From Centropus unirufus (taxonomy: Eukaryota; Chordata; Aves; Cuculiformes; Centropidae), in the NCBI GenBank assembly GCA_013397695.1, contig VYZI01000033.1, positions 2,049,776 to 2,113,775 on the forward strand: DNA of 64,000 nucleotides. The letters are read 5' to 3'. This document shows, piece after piece, positions 1 to 12,700 of this stretch; the first letter of the stretch is position 1, and each line of letters opens with the position of its first letter. A program made the position numbers and the translations under genes. The notes beneath the pieces were generated by a model. It ran no database searches, had not been told where the DNA came from, and saw only the letters and a list, made by a program, of their open reading frames with translations.

Positions 1-785
1 AAAGCTCATGTCTTGAGCAATAATTTCAATTTTAGAAAGTTCATGAATATTGGACAGCCAAACAATTTTTAACTTTGATGATGAAATTAAAGGATTTTAG
101 TGAAGAGTTAATAGTTGCAATAAAAAAATACTACTTGAGAACCACTCAAAGCCAACAGTGTCTTTTACAATGTGTTTCCAAATAACTGGACCATTGTGGA
201 CCTTAAATAAGTACACCTGATACACACTTGGGCGCAATGAAGACTACACAGCTTAAACTTATACAATAGTTCTTTTTTTTCAAAAATGCTACATTAGCAA
301 GCTCCAGTTAAATATTATGAAATTTGCATTGGCTTTTTACTCTCTTTTTTGTATACTTCTGTAACCAGAAACATAAAAATATGTGGGCCAGTCCTGTGGT
401 AGTCCTTAGGCATGTCTTGTTGACTTAGGCTTTTGCTGGACTAAGGAAATTAGGGGTGTTCCCATGCAATAGTGCATGGAGTTTTCTCAAGGGTACTGAA
501 TATAGTTATTAAAATTCTTTCTTGTCGTTCCCCAAAACACTGGCTGAAAATATTTTTTTTTCTAATATTCTATGAATTAAAAGTATATTCAGACTATTTC
601 TGAATGAAGTAACAAAGATCAGCTTAGCACTATCACAGATATAAAGCAGTTCAAAGTAAAAGTGGAAAGATTATTGTCACAACACTGGCTTGGAAGTTTG
701 AGGTTGAGAAGAGTTTATTTTAGAATAAAAAACAGAAATTAAATCCTCCGGAAATCAGAAGTGGCATTCAGAGTCTTCCACATTA

Positions 786-866
786 AGGTCACCAGTTCAA
801 ATCCAGTGTAGGTCACTTACCAAGTGGTCATTACCAAGTCATGGCTGGTCAGTGAGCTACTGACCT
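786..866. promoter_or_regulatory. Cluster of AGGTCA-like nuclear-receptor half-sites
   Basis: Six half-site-like hexamers lie in 81 bp. They are AGGTCA at 786 and 810, TGGTCA at 825, AAGTCA at 836, TGGTCA at 846, and the inverted TGACCT at 861. Between 825 and 851 the spacings are 5 and then 4 bp. The last pair forms a perfect 7-bp inverted repeat (GGTCAGT at 847-853, ACTGACC at 859-865) with a 5-nt loop. AGGTCA is the known half-site of class II nuclear receptors such as RAR, TR and LXR. That this cluster is a working enhancer is inference. Several copies deviate from consensus, and a chance cluster in AT-rich DNA cannot be excluded. Confidence 0.3.
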
Positions 867-3800
867 CATGGACAAGAATCCACACCACTAAAACCTCTGC
901 CACAATTGGCATCTTTACTGGGTATTTCAATAAAAAAGAAACAAGGACTGAGTTGATCATAGAGACAGAACAATCTTTTCACCATAAGAAGTGATGCCTC
1001 AAAAAAAAGGTTAATATGATTTACAGTCAGCTTGTCATAGCCAAAAATTACTATTCATAACCAATAATCACGACAGAAAATATCTGGGCCAGATTCTTTC
1101 TGACCTGTTCTGGTATTGTGATGCCCAAATAAATGCTAGGAAAACAAGTTATTCCTAATTCTTTCATTAGGGCAGTGGTTTCTGTATTACCTCAAGAAAA
1201 GATGTCCACATAATTATCCCCATGTGGAACCCATTTCTCCCTCTCTCCAAATGACGATTTTAGATCCTGATTTCATTGCCAGGAAGAATATCCAATTTGC
1301 AACTTATGTTGACTTTCATATTTTTGTACACAAAAGGATGGTCCAAACATTTATAGAGCCTCTCAGAACTTGTGCAAAGCAAGTGAAATGAAAATATTAG
1401 GACTTCACATAGTTACAATTCTGAGAATATCAAATGCACTGCAAAATTCACTCCTCCTCACATCTCTCTCTTTCAGAGCACCAGCCTAGTTTGGTATTTT
1501 TTACTGCACATTTGTAAAGATATGGAAATGAAAGTATACGTTCCTAAATGACTTAAGACTCTGGAAAGCTTGTAATGAGAAGGGTGTATAACTCTGGTAA
1601 CTTCACACACACTGGAGATCCCATTACTTTATAGCCCAAGAAAGTTTTTCCCCCAGATTCTGTAAAAATCAACAAACCAAACCACCTTAAAGAAGCTGGA
1701 GGGTCAGTATTTGTTTCTGGATCACATCAACAGTTAGGACCTTGTTATAATATAAAAATATTATACGAGTGGCAATACCGATTCAGACCAAGTATCTAGC
1801 TAATCAAATATTCTGTGGTCATAGCTGGACACATAAGAAAGCACAGCAGAGTCAGTATAGAATCTATTTCTTCATACTCTACCACCCTGAAGCTGCTTTC
1901 AACTCAGCAGATTTTTTGAGCTCATTATGATTATATCTGTCAAATAACTATGGGGCCCTCTGTTTCAAAGATGTTTCCAATCTTCCCTTGAACCTGCATA
2001 CATCTCTTGTCTGCAGTGTCCTCTGGTGCTCCAGAAGATGATTACTCCTTCATGAAGAACAATTTTCCTTCAGGTGAACTACCTACTCTTAATCTGATTG
2101 AGGCTCCTATCAGCTTCATTTGTCAGCCCTTAGTTTTCGCACTTGATAAGGCAGATCAGTTTTGATCATCACCAAATCTCCACATGCTGCTTGTGATTTT
2201 TTAGACTTCTTTTGTATCCCTCCTGATGAGAGAGGACCCCTAGTCTTCTCAATCACTCTGCTTATGCAAGCTGATGCATTGAGCTTGTCATCCCTGCTTC
2301 TCTTCTCTCCACCTTCTTGAGTTCTAATATTATCTTATTCAGAGATGGAACCTAGAATTTCACACGTTTTATTTATCTGCTGAACTGGTACTAAGCACTG
2401 AGATGTTTCCGTGTCTATCACAGCATCAAGGTCTCACTCTTGAGCAATTGTGGTCAGGTCAGATTCCACTATTTCATCTGTGAAAAAATAATTTTATTGT
2501 TGTTTATGCTACATCATTGTATACATTCAGGCAAGCAGCTACAGCTTTAGACTAGTCTGAACACATGGAGGAATGAATGATAAAACTGCAATTTAGAACT
2601 GGATTGCTAACAAAACCAGCAGCCAGGGAGCTGGAAAGATATACTTTCGAGTCTGACTGCAATCCTTTATTCTGCCTGTCAGCAGCGATTCTGGAGGAAT
2701 GATGACTCTGAGCCTGGCCGTACAGGAGACCTCATAAGTGCTGCACTGGGATTTTAATGTGTATGGAAAAAATATTCCAGAGTTGTACATCCAAGAACAT
2801 TTTCAGTTATGCATTTTAGTTTTGTATGTCCATTTGCATAACACTTAATAGGAAATAAGGATTTCTCATTGTCTTAAATAGTTGACAATAATGATGAAAC
2901 TACTGCACTTCACTGTTCAGTACAAACTGTAACTATTATTGGCACTGGTAAGAAAGAGGAGTATGACGGTTGAAAGATGAAGCACTTCTCTGAAGTTCCC
3001 AAGAAATTCATCCCAAGCCTGTGACTTAGGAAAGTCATACTAACATTTCTGTGAAGAAAACTTTTGCAGTAGTTGAGGAATTTTGGCAGACTCGTTGCAG
3101 ATCTTAAAGATCAATTGAGATTTGTTGAAACTTAAACCAGTATTATCTGTAAGTCTTTTAAAAGTTGACTATTTTGCTATTGGAATATTTCTATTAAATT
3201 CTTTTTTGGGTGGAAGCACAGTCTGTTTTTTTAAGGCCTTTAATTGGCTTTCAGAAAAAAAATTACACTCAAATTCATTGGTGTGATCTGAGGCCAGTTA
3301 CTCAAATTCATTACTCTACAGTTTTCCATGTGATATAGGCACAACAAAAAGATATTTTTCTTGTTTATATGTGGGTTTGTCTCATAATATGTGACTGATT
3401 ACATTACATCTTTTCTAGCAAAACTTTTCCCATGGAGTTTGAATTTCATAATTACAGTCTTAGTTGCAATCTTTTCAGAAAAATTTCTCCTTCTACTCAT
3501 TTCTACACTGCCAAGTGCACATAGTTTCATTTTCTGTGCAGGAATACCACAAGTAGCTAGTTTTAAGTCTTCTCTTCCTGTAATGGTGGAATGACTACAA
3601 AACCTACCTTTTCACTTCTTGCCTATTCCTTCACTAGACTGCCATGGATGCCTCCTCAATGCCAAAAAGGATGTCAGACTAAGATTGAGGTGTAATCCGT
3701 AAAATAAACAACATAAAGCTGCTTATAGATATTTACATAGAGTGAGCCATTCATAGACTCATGAGACTCTCTTTCAGTCTTTGAGATATGTGCTGGTTTT

Positions 3801-5684
3801 GCAGATGTATTCAACCCAGAAGTGAAAGGTCATGTTCCAGACTGGGTCTAAGCCACAGGGCAAGAGCATAAGGGCAGTTTCATGTCAGAGAATTCAAATG
3901 TTATCTCCTATCTATACTAGCAATGATTATTATTGTAAGATTCTCCCTTGATACTATCCCCAGACACAGCAGCTATTTTAATATCGCAAACATGCCCAAC
4001 ACATTATTAAAATTTATAAAACCAAGTAAGAAAATTGAAAGCTCCTTTTTGAAGAGCTTTGGCGAAAGAATAATCTTCATCAATAGGTCCTACAAAGTGT
4101 TGTGGACCCACCTTCCCTTTCCAGGGGAAGAAAAAGCTGTAAAAATGCCTGCACAATGCACATTTCCCAGCTTTACTGTGGGTTCTTGTCATCAGAAGCA
4201 CCACAGTTCATGTCTTGTCCTAAATGATTTCATGTTACAGTCTTGTTATGGATAAATCCTCTGCTTAGACCAAAGGGAAATTTATTGCCTTTCCTCCTTC
4301 CTCCATCATTTGACAGGCATTCATTGGAGAATACATTTTTACCTTTTCTCACTGAACTGGGTCCACAGGACGGTAGAGGCTGCAACCGGGTGCACTGCCC
4401 ATCCTATACACTCCTCTGTAGAGCGCTGGAAAGGATTCAAGCAAGGAAAAGCCAAAATAAACCAACAAAACAAAATATTTTCCTTCTATCTCTCATTGAA
4501 GCAGTGGGCTTAAACAAACTTCAGATAGCACTTACCTCAGAATTTTTACTGACAGTCCCAAACTTTTTCTTAGGGAAAAAATGCTTCTGAGCCTGGCCAA
4601 AAAAAATCCTGAAATAGAGGAGCGAGACAACCAGTGCACCTTGGATGAATACTACCAATTTCTTTTCTACTAATCTGAAAAGTTCATCTCCAGGCTAAGG
4701 CAGGGCTCTCTGCTAATGTGACACATGCTAAGGACCAGCTTGTAACCTCCTTTTCATGTTGGCTCATTGGCTTGTTTACTGAATTTTATCATGCATTAGC
4801 TACTTAAATAACTGAAACCTGTGCTCTAATGTTAATGTCTAGAAAAGCATTCCCAGGTGCCTGAAATTCTAGGTAACAAATGCTAGTAAAGGCATGGAAA
4901 ATTGACAGTAAATGAAGCCATTACAGGCCATAGTGATCCTAACCAAGTGCAGTTTACCTGGCAAGAAGGACCTCAGTGCCTCCAGTTTACAGCAAATGGA
5001 GAAATATTCTTTTTTTAATACAAAGTGCTGCATGAAATACAGTCAGCTCATATGACTTGTTGCTATGTATGAACAAAATCCAGATGGCTTCCTCTGGATC
5101 AGAGTTCTGCACAAAACCAGATTGAATTGGAAATAAGTCATCTCCATCATCCCTTCCACAATATTATGACTTCTTTTTATTTGGGTTACATATTTCTTGA
5201 GACTTAAAAGCATTACTCACTAGCAAAACCAGCATGCTAAGTGGTTACAATTGTTCAGTGGATATTTGTATCCCATTAGCAAGCAATCGTTCATCATCAG
5301 CCTTTTATCTCAAAAAAACCAGCCCTGTAAAATGTGGGTGCTTTTAGGAAGTTTCTTCATTCAGGTTTTTATTGTGAAATAATCTTGATGCAAGGGTCTC
5401 AATTGGGTCTGTTAGTGAAGACTCACTTGTGTGTCAGCAGTGTTATCTATCTCCCATCACTGGTTTTGGCTGGGACAGCTAACCATGGGACCAAGCTTTC
5501 CCATTATTAGTAATCTGGCTGTATGATATCTATTGGATGTTTTCTCCCACATAAACCATAACCACTAGACCAATACATTAACACAGTCAGGAATAGGCAC
5601 TGTAGGTACTCAAAGTCATGACACCCTCAGGACACCCACTAAAGTTCTAGCGTTGTTTTTGTCCAGCTATATGCTGAACCGATG

Positions 5685-5698
5685 GTTAGCTAGCTAAC
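5685..5698. repeat. 14-bp perfect palindrome
   Basis: The sequence GTTAGCTAGCTAAC is its own reverse complement, with no loop. Palindromes of this length are expected a few times in 64 kb by chance, so no function is claimed. Confidence 0.8.
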
Positions 5699-7505
5699 GA
5701 TGATCACCAGTATTGGAAAAATACATCCATGCAACTCCATATAGCAACATTTACAAATTACTTCCCAGAGTATAGCAGACTATTTAGCTCGTACAGCTTC
5801 ACCTCTGAAATGCCTATTTCCCAACAGGTTTTGGTAGTGATTCACTGAAAAATGGTTAGTGTTATACCTCATCATGAATAAAGTGAGGCTAGGGTGAATC
5901 CCAATGGCTGATTCTTTCTTTCAAAGTATAGTTAGGACACAGGCCAGTCCTTCTCATGCACGCCAGATGTGCGCTCCTCAGCCATTGCTAAGCAGACAGA
6001 TGCATCATCTGGAACAGGTAGTTGCTGTCAGTCAGATGGCTCTTATTACATCAGGCACCAGATGAATTCCAGAACATTTTGTGAGGCAAGGGGCTCTCAG
6101 AAGGACTTCTTGACTGTGCCATATGTGCAGGCGTCAAATAGAAAGAAGCCAAAATAAAATAAACAAACAAAAATAAAGAAGTCTGATTTTCCTCTAAATA
6201 ACATGCCAATCAAACATGCATTATAAAAGTATGTAAAACCCTTACGTGTGAGCTCTTGTGCAGAATTCCCTAACAGAAAACAAAGCCCCTGAAGCCCACT
6301 CAAGGGGCTCCTCTTCCAGGAGCCTGAAAGCCTGCAAGTCACCACTTGGTTTCTCTTCCTATCTTATTATTGTCGATCTAGATAGAGCAGGAGCCAGGTC
6401 TCCAGGTCCAGACAATTTTTGTTGTCTTATCTGGAAAGATCCCACTTTCTACCTTTGCAAGAGTTTAAAAAGTTAAAGGACCTACAGCACGAACAGCTGT
6501 GGAGTAGCAGAACCCATAGGTATTAAAACAGGCACAGCTATCTGTGCAGAAAGACATGCTGGTATAGGCTATCTATAATGAGAGTATCCTTTACCTGGCC
6601 ATAGCTATAATGTAACAACCAAGAAAGTAAATACATAAAGAAATGGATAAGTTCCTGTCTAGGAAGTATAGTCAGTTAATTGAGACGAAATTTCAGATTT
6701 GGATCTTGCCATCATAGTGTCAGTGCTACGGTGAAGAAGCTCTCAAAAGAACTCCATTTACAATTTGATATCTAATGAAAGTGATTTAAAAATTGCCTGA
6801 CACACATCAATTTTTTGGCATGTACAAGCAAATTTTCTAAAGAACTTCTCATGTATTTCGTTTTAAAATCTATCTTAGTATTTTGGAAAATTCTTTTGAT
6901 ATCCTGCTCCAAAGGGAATGACAGTGTGTGGAGCTCTAAGTACTGCTGGTTCTCCAGTACCTTTTATATTCCCAGATGAAAATCTTTTTCTTTCAGAAAT
7001 GACATAACATACTAAATATCAGCAAAAGAAATTACTCATTTTAATTCACTCTGAGAGTTAATAGGAAGACTTCAAAATTCAGCACATACAAATAACTCCT
7101 CATAGCTAAAATAATCTGTCAGTGTCATTTACAAATCAGTCTTCCAGGGAATATTAAGTTTAAGACATATTTAATGGAAATCTTTTTTAGACAGCCTGAA
7201 CAGTATAGTTTGCGTGGCCTTTATATAAACTCCTCATCAGGACACAATGTCTCTTGGAAATAAACTGTAGAGAACTACTTTTACAAAAAAAATGCCTTCC
7301 TCAAAGAAAATCATGAGGTTATAGAACTATAAACACACTGGCCATAGACATGGGCTTTTTTTTTTGTGTTGTGGATTGTATTTTTTTTTTCCTGGCTATA
7401 AAGAGTGACGCCCTGGATTCAGGAATATGTTTTGTAGCTACATACAAATTTACATTTCATCTCAACCTGGAACACTGGAAACAACGACATTAGGGAACAT
7501 TAACA

Positions 7506-7556
7506 TGCACAACAGTGGCAGTGGTGATTTAGTGCACAACAGTCGCTGTGGTGATT
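7506..7556. repeat. Imperfect tandem duplication, 27-bp period
   Basis: A unit beginning TGCACAACAGT starts at 7506 and again at 7533. Both copies end in GTGGTGATTT or a close variant, and differ at a few positions in the middle (GGCAGTGG versus CGCTGTGG). This looks like a local two-copy duplication that has begun to diverge. No coding role is apparent. Confidence 0.75.
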
Positions 7557-7682
7557 TTTTTCCTTTTAATTAGTGCAGGTTGGAACGATTCTTACCAAAT
7601 AGTGTTTCTTTGGAATTTGATGATTTGGCCAATTCAAAACTTTTCACAGACGTGGTTAAATTTCAAAGGCAGTCTGACAGAT

Positions 7683-7785
7683 CCTGGCAGCCTCCAAGAT
7701 GAGCCTTGCTGCCAGGCAGGTTTTAAAACTTGGGTTCTTGCTGGCTTCTTCGTCCAGCTTGTTGGCAGCCTACATAGCAGGCTGC
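7683..7785. repeat. Pair of GC-rich hairpins
   Basis: Two perfect inverted repeats lie close together in a locally GC-richer patch. The first has arms CCTGGCAGC (7683-7691) and GCTGCCAGG (7708-7716), a 9-bp stem with a 16-nt loop. The second has arms GCAGCCT (7765-7771) and AGGCTGC (7779-7785), a 7-bp stem with a 7-nt loop. The stems share the GGCAGCC core, so arms of one could also pair with the other. The patch could be a worn remnant of an unrecognised mobile element, but no family is identified. Confidence 0.6.
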
Positions 7786-8210
7786 TGGGAACTTGAATTT
7801 GCAGGTTCTAGAGATCACCAGTTGTTCTTCCCTAAAGCAGTTGAAGAGTTCTGTCCTGTTTAATAGAAAATGCCCAGTATTTTCCTTCTATTTCTTCAAA
7901 TGGAACAAACACAAATGTCAATTTAATCTCTGTCTCATTGTTATCAAGCAACATAAATAAAACATTAGAATTCCAGATTGTGAGAAATACTTCATATATT
8001 GACTGTCATCATTAATAAATGTAAAATAGATAATGTTTAAAAAATATGTTTTCAATAGAGAGATGTATTTTTGAATCATGCATGTGTAAACTATCAAAAT
8101 AGAATTCTGATTCCTTATTCAAAATGCAAAATGAAATCAGTAATACTATGCTATAGAAAAAAAGGGAAATCATTGCCACACAATCCTTCATGGTATTTAG
8201 ACATCAAGAG

Positions 8211-8238
8211 TAAAACCAAAATCCTAAAACCAAAATCC
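8211..8238. repeat. Perfect 14-bp tandem duplication
   Basis: TAAAACCAAAATCC occurs twice head to tail (8211-8224 and 8225-8238) with no mismatch. Perfect identity suggests a fairly recent slippage duplication, which could be polymorphic in the population. Confidence 0.9.
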
Positions 8239-8359
8239 TATTAGTCATCACTAATATTTATGCAGTATCTTCAAGTCCAAACCGACATGATAGCCTCTTT
8301 ATATTATGCATCATGATTCTCCATCCCAGGGTGTACTAAGCTGGATTAGACAGAAACAC

Positions 8360-8373
8360 AAAAAAAAAAAAAA
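8360..8373 (+). repeat. Poly(A) run, 14 nt
   Basis: Fourteen consecutive A residues, continued by a purine-only stretch (GAAGAAAGAAA) to about 8384. No recognisable retrotransposon body is seen upstream, so it is called simple low complexity and not a retroposon tail. Confidence 0.9.
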
Positions 8374-9079
8374 GAAGAAAGAAATAGAACTAGAGGATGA
8401 CATTATATAAATGCTGAAGTGTCTTGCTGCCCAGGTTTCAATTTGAATTAATGAACATTAAAGATTTTCTATAGTTACTATAGAAGTTCCTATTCCTGTT
8501 GTGGAAAACTCCATATTCCTTTATGCACTGAACTCACATATTTTCGCAAAAAACTTTAGTCAGTTCTCTTAAATCCTGTTTGCCACTTGGCACTGCTTCA
8601 AAGTAAAAAAAGAAAAACAAAACCCCCCCAAAAATAATAAAAAAAAGAAAACTCAGGACTAAAGTACAAGGTGTTGAATTTTTGTCTTTGAGGAAAGATA
8701 AATTCAGTTTTCAAACTGATTTAGCATTTTATCTCTCTGCCTACCTTTGTGTACAATTGTATATTACCAAGTTGTTAATATGGTCCTTTCTACAAAAATA
8801 AAGGTGCCAAGAAAACTGAGCTATTGTCATCATCTTTAAAGTATTGCCTATCAAATATATCCAGTGGAACAGGGCCCTAGAGAGGGTGCCTTTTGCTTTG
8901 CCTATCTAGCCTTTTCATTTTTTTTTCTCAACTGAAAACTGTTCCCAGTGGGAGTGAAAATGGATCCCAGCCAGAAAACAGCTGATGTCTGAAAGTTCAC
9001 TCTCACTTTCAATTCCAGCTACCAACAGAATTTCATTTGAATGGATTTGTTTTTTTTTAAACGAACCGAACAATTTCAG

Positions 9080-9178
9080 TGCTTACAGAAGGGGACAGTA
9101 GCAGTGTTGGAAGTCATTCAGATACTAGCAGCCACTGGGAAAGCTTCGTAAATATCATGAAACCTTCTCAATATGCAG
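9080..9178 (+). CDS. Candidate internal exon (33 codons), unconfirmed
   Basis: The segment is preceded by a T-rich stretch and AATTTCAG, a usable splice acceptor, and is followed by CAG|GTCCAA, a weak donor. It is exactly 99 bp long, and the open frame enters and leaves in phase 1, so it could be included or skipped without shifting a reading frame. The translation is serine-rich at the start (about SSSVGSHSDTSSHWESF) and ends near KPSQYAG. The frame stays open to 9300, past the proposed donor. I do not recognise the peptide. No adjoining exons were found, and chance is a serious alternative. Confidence 0.15.
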
Positions 9179-9299
9179 GTCCAACCCTAGAAATGTCAAC
9201 TCTGGTTAGGTGTGGTTGGGGCATAACATCTGGGTTTTCCCCACACGTCCTGCCCTGGACAGTCTTCTCCAGAGCTCACACTATAACAGCGCTGCACTA

Positions 9300-9670
9300 G
9301 GCATTGACTGATCTCATTTCATGCAAGACTTCAAAAAATGCTTCAATCATGATCCTGGAATGGCATTTAGTCATAGTGACCCTGGATTCAACCTGGATCC
9401 TCAATAAGCATTAAAGGTTTCTCCAGGTATTTTTGCTGTATAAGTGTCACATATAAGTGTTTAGATACTTAGGATCATTAATTCTCCCAATGAAATATGG
9501 TCCTTTTCAGAATAATTATCTCTTTTCAAGGCAGGAGCAGCTCAGGGTGCTGTAATTTACAATACAGAGAAAAAACTCAAAGTCTTGAGTATGAGAGACC
9601 CAGAAAGAAACTACATAATGAGAGAGAAGTTGAAGAAATAACTGCGCTTCTCAATGTCTGACACTCCACT
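9300..9670. other. Non-coding stretch, nothing identified
   Basis: Unique AT-rich sequence between the exon candidate and the pyrimidine tract. No repeat, RNA or coding signal was seen. Confidence 0.7.
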
Positions 9671-9735
9671 CTCCTTTTCTCCCATCCCCTCCCCTACCCT
9701 CTCCTTGTCTCCTTCTTTTTTTATTCTTCTTCTTT
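9671..9735. repeat. Polypyrimidine tract with minus-strand G-quadruplex motif
   Basis: About 65 nt are nearly all C and T, with only four purine interruptions (A at 9684, 9696 and 9723, G at 9707). Inside it, C-runs at 9681-9683, 9686-9689, 9691-9694 and 9697-9699 give four G-tracts of at least three on the minus strand, with loops of 2, 1 and 2 nt. This meets the standard three-tetrad G-quadruplex rule. The plus strand could form the matching i-motif. Long homopyrimidine tracts can also adopt triplex H-DNA. Such elements are often regulatory or replication-pausing, but no promoter is evident here. Confidence 0.85.
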
Positions 9736-12700
9736 AAAAGAGAAATAAAACAACAGAGTTGTTTCCCTAACCTCTTGCATTGTGGTTACTTCTGTGGGCA
9801 ATTTAATAATAAATCAGTTGAAATAAAAGAGAATATGACAAATTCCAAAGTGTGTGTCTATCAGATATTATTCAGACTAGTGGAAACAAAAAATGTAAAC
9901 TACAAAACATGCCTGATGTTTACCTTTTACAGAAAGCTGTGGGAAACAACACCCTCCCCTCCCCTGATGCAATATTCCTGGCTTTATTTGTAATTTTTCT
10001 TATTCTGCAAGATTTTCTGCCTTCTTTAGGACTTACCTGACTCTTGTGTATTTAACATATTTTTATTAACTACACACCACTTTATATCTTCTCAGACACA
10101 TTTTCCCAAAACTGGCCAGGTCTCCTAGCCTAATTGACATGAAAATCATTGAAAATAGAGGCTGACTTTCTATCTTCATAAAAAAAAGTATCATGCGGAA
10201 TAGAGATCAAAACATGATTATATGCTAAATGGCATTGCAAAAGGAAGAGGAGAAACAATTCTCTTGCATTAGCAATTTTTCTACTAGTAGACTTAATCTG
10301 AAGTTCATTTACAAGTGAACTCATCTTCAGTCCAAGTTGGGTTTTAAAATTAAACTCTTGAATTTATTGCCACAGGAGGAAAGGAAGTGGCCTTAAAATC
10401 ATGCAAAGGAATTAATACTATGCATATTTCATTGCATAAGAGTATATGGTTTATCTTTCCTATGTAATTATTAGGGATGGATTTTGCATCAAATCCATTC
10501 CCTGCACAAATTCAGAACAGACTTGGTTAACTGTTGGAGTATTTTTTTCATCCAAGAGCAGGAGCCTAATTGCAGGTATACCATGGTATAAGATGTCGTT
10601 CTCATGATATCTCTTTGGCGGCTAAAGGAAATGAGCTCTGGAAAACTCATAAGAAAGTCATATCACGTAACATTTCCAGCCTGATTTCCAGACCAAAGAG
10701 GTTTGGACAAGTTTCAGTTAAGCAGGCTAATTTTTGGACGCTTATCTGAACAGTCTGAATTCTTTGAGGCTTTGTTGGTTGCTATCCATTTGAAGAGTTA
10801 CTGGCACTTCTATACTTCTAATCAATAAAAGCCTTTAATCCAAAATGTTTCTTGCTTGTTCTGTTGCATTTTTAGTCTCGGCTCATAAACTGGCAATGTT
10901 GAAACTAGTCATCTTCTGACATAAAAAGGAAGGTGGCAGTAGGTTCTTCAGACAAAAAGTGGTCAAGTTTTTCAACTTTTTTACTCAGACCATCATAAAT
11001 TGTAGATCTGAATATCAGATGTGACAAAATTTGGTGCAAAGAATCTATGACAGCAGGATTTGGATTTTATAAGCCATAGGTGAGTTTAAGTCACCCACCT
11101 AGTCTTTACTATTATTTCAGAGGAAAAAAGTATCCCTAGAGCAGCAAAAGACTGCTTGAGATTATATGGTTTCCTCTCTCAATAGAAGTTGTCATTATGG
11201 GTGTTACTAAGTGAACGAACACAAATTAATTGCATAGCTGTTTCTGCCCTAGACTCTTCTATGAATTTCTTCAGTTTATGCAGAATGGATCATTTTTTTC
11301 CTGCATGCTTTGATTTATTTTTTTTTAATGGTATCCCAAGATATGTCTAGCTAAAGCGCAAAGCATGCTAGCAGGGCACACTGTTCTTCTCAATGGATAA
11401 GAATATAATACCATCCCTAGAATGCATATCCTAAGAATAAAGGTCAAAAGTGGCAATGGTTAAATTAAATTGTTTGTATTTTTGTTACTTACTTCATGTC
11501 TAAGTTTTTGAGCATGCAAAAGTTTCATGAAGCACTATTAGACCAGTTTCAAACATAAAACTTCTAAACCTTCACATCATCTCATCATGTTACAATCAGG
11601 TATGATTTGATTGTTCACTATTTCAAAATGTTTTGCATAATCTCTTTCATGATAGTCTTCACTCATTCCCCTTTCAAAATTCCTCCTTTTAGCCCTATCA
11701 GTCCAAAGATTTATTTGCTTCCTATTGGACTTAGGCTAGTTCTCCCAAATATTTTGGTAAGACCATCACCAAACCCACACAAACAAACCTAGGTAAAGGA
11801 GCACTAGCTCACAGAACATGGCTAGGGCTATTTAAAACCAAAGTTCTCTGATCCATGGTACACTGAGCAAAGATTTACTGGTGATGTGTCCATGATAATC
11901 AATGTTTTGGGTGGATTTAAAAAAAAATATTCTTGAATTAATTGAATTAATTTAGAAACACACAAGTCCATGGAACCCAAACAGTTCCTTGCACTTTTCC
12001 TAGCTGAACCTCACATTAGACTATAGATAAGTCTAATTTTTTTCTTTCAACGGATGTTGAATAATAATAAATCTTCTCAATTTTAGTTTTCTTCCTTAGC
12101 TTTTTCTCTGCTGTAGTTCCTCCACTTCTTAGTTGCAACTTCACACCATGGAAACTTGCAATACTTGACTAAGTGAGGAGAAAATGAGTCATAAATTAGT
12201 CAGTGGCAAGACAAACATCTCAGTAGACCCACAATGACTTAAATATTAGACTGGCTACTGGCCCAAGCTCAAGTTCCTTAAGATCCTTGGGTACCTAGAT
12301 CTAAAGTACTAATTAAAATTATTGACTCTTAATTGTCCACCTGTATAGTATTACACAGCATTCTAAAGAGCTATGGGCAAAGGGAGCCAAGCATCTGCTT
12401 ATGAACAAGTTGTAGTCTTTTCTGCTTTGACTCTGTGTGCCAGGAAGTAAACACATATTAGGAATTTGCTTTATTAATCTTTGTGACACAAGATATAAAT
12501 TGCACTGCATTGCTTCTTTCTGCTAACTGGAGGATTTGACCTCTGCTTTTACTTAGAAGAAACTAGACTTTTGTTACTAAAGAAAAGTTCAAAACTCCTC
12601 AACCAAAACCACCTCATTTAATATCATTCCAGACAAGCATGAAGACAAGGCTAATAAAGCACAAACCAGTTCCTTGCTCAATGAACTCTTCACAAAGAGG

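Larger units (their letters stand above)
1..9060. other. AT-rich unique non-coding sequence
   Basis: No gene, RNA gene or recognisable transposon was found in this block. Open frames are short (the longest about 115 codons at 4243-4590), overlap on both strands and lack splice-like context or recognisable protein motifs. The local structures that stand out are listed separately: AGGTCA-like half-sites near 0.8 kb, a 14-bp palindrome at 5685, hairpins and duplications at 7.5-7.8 kb, a 14-bp tandem repeat at 8211 and an A-run at 8360. An A-rich stretch at 6149-6180 and two ten-T runs at 7356-7365 and 7381-7390 are simple low complexity. This reads as intergenic or intronic DNA. Confidence 0.7.

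Noticed and set aside
1746..1765. TATAATAT/ATATTATA hairpin with AAAA loop
   Set aside because: An AT-only inverted repeat of this size is common at this composition.
4243..4590. 115-codon plus-strand frame
   Set aside because: Overlaps other frames, has no recognisable motif, and its length is within chance expectation.
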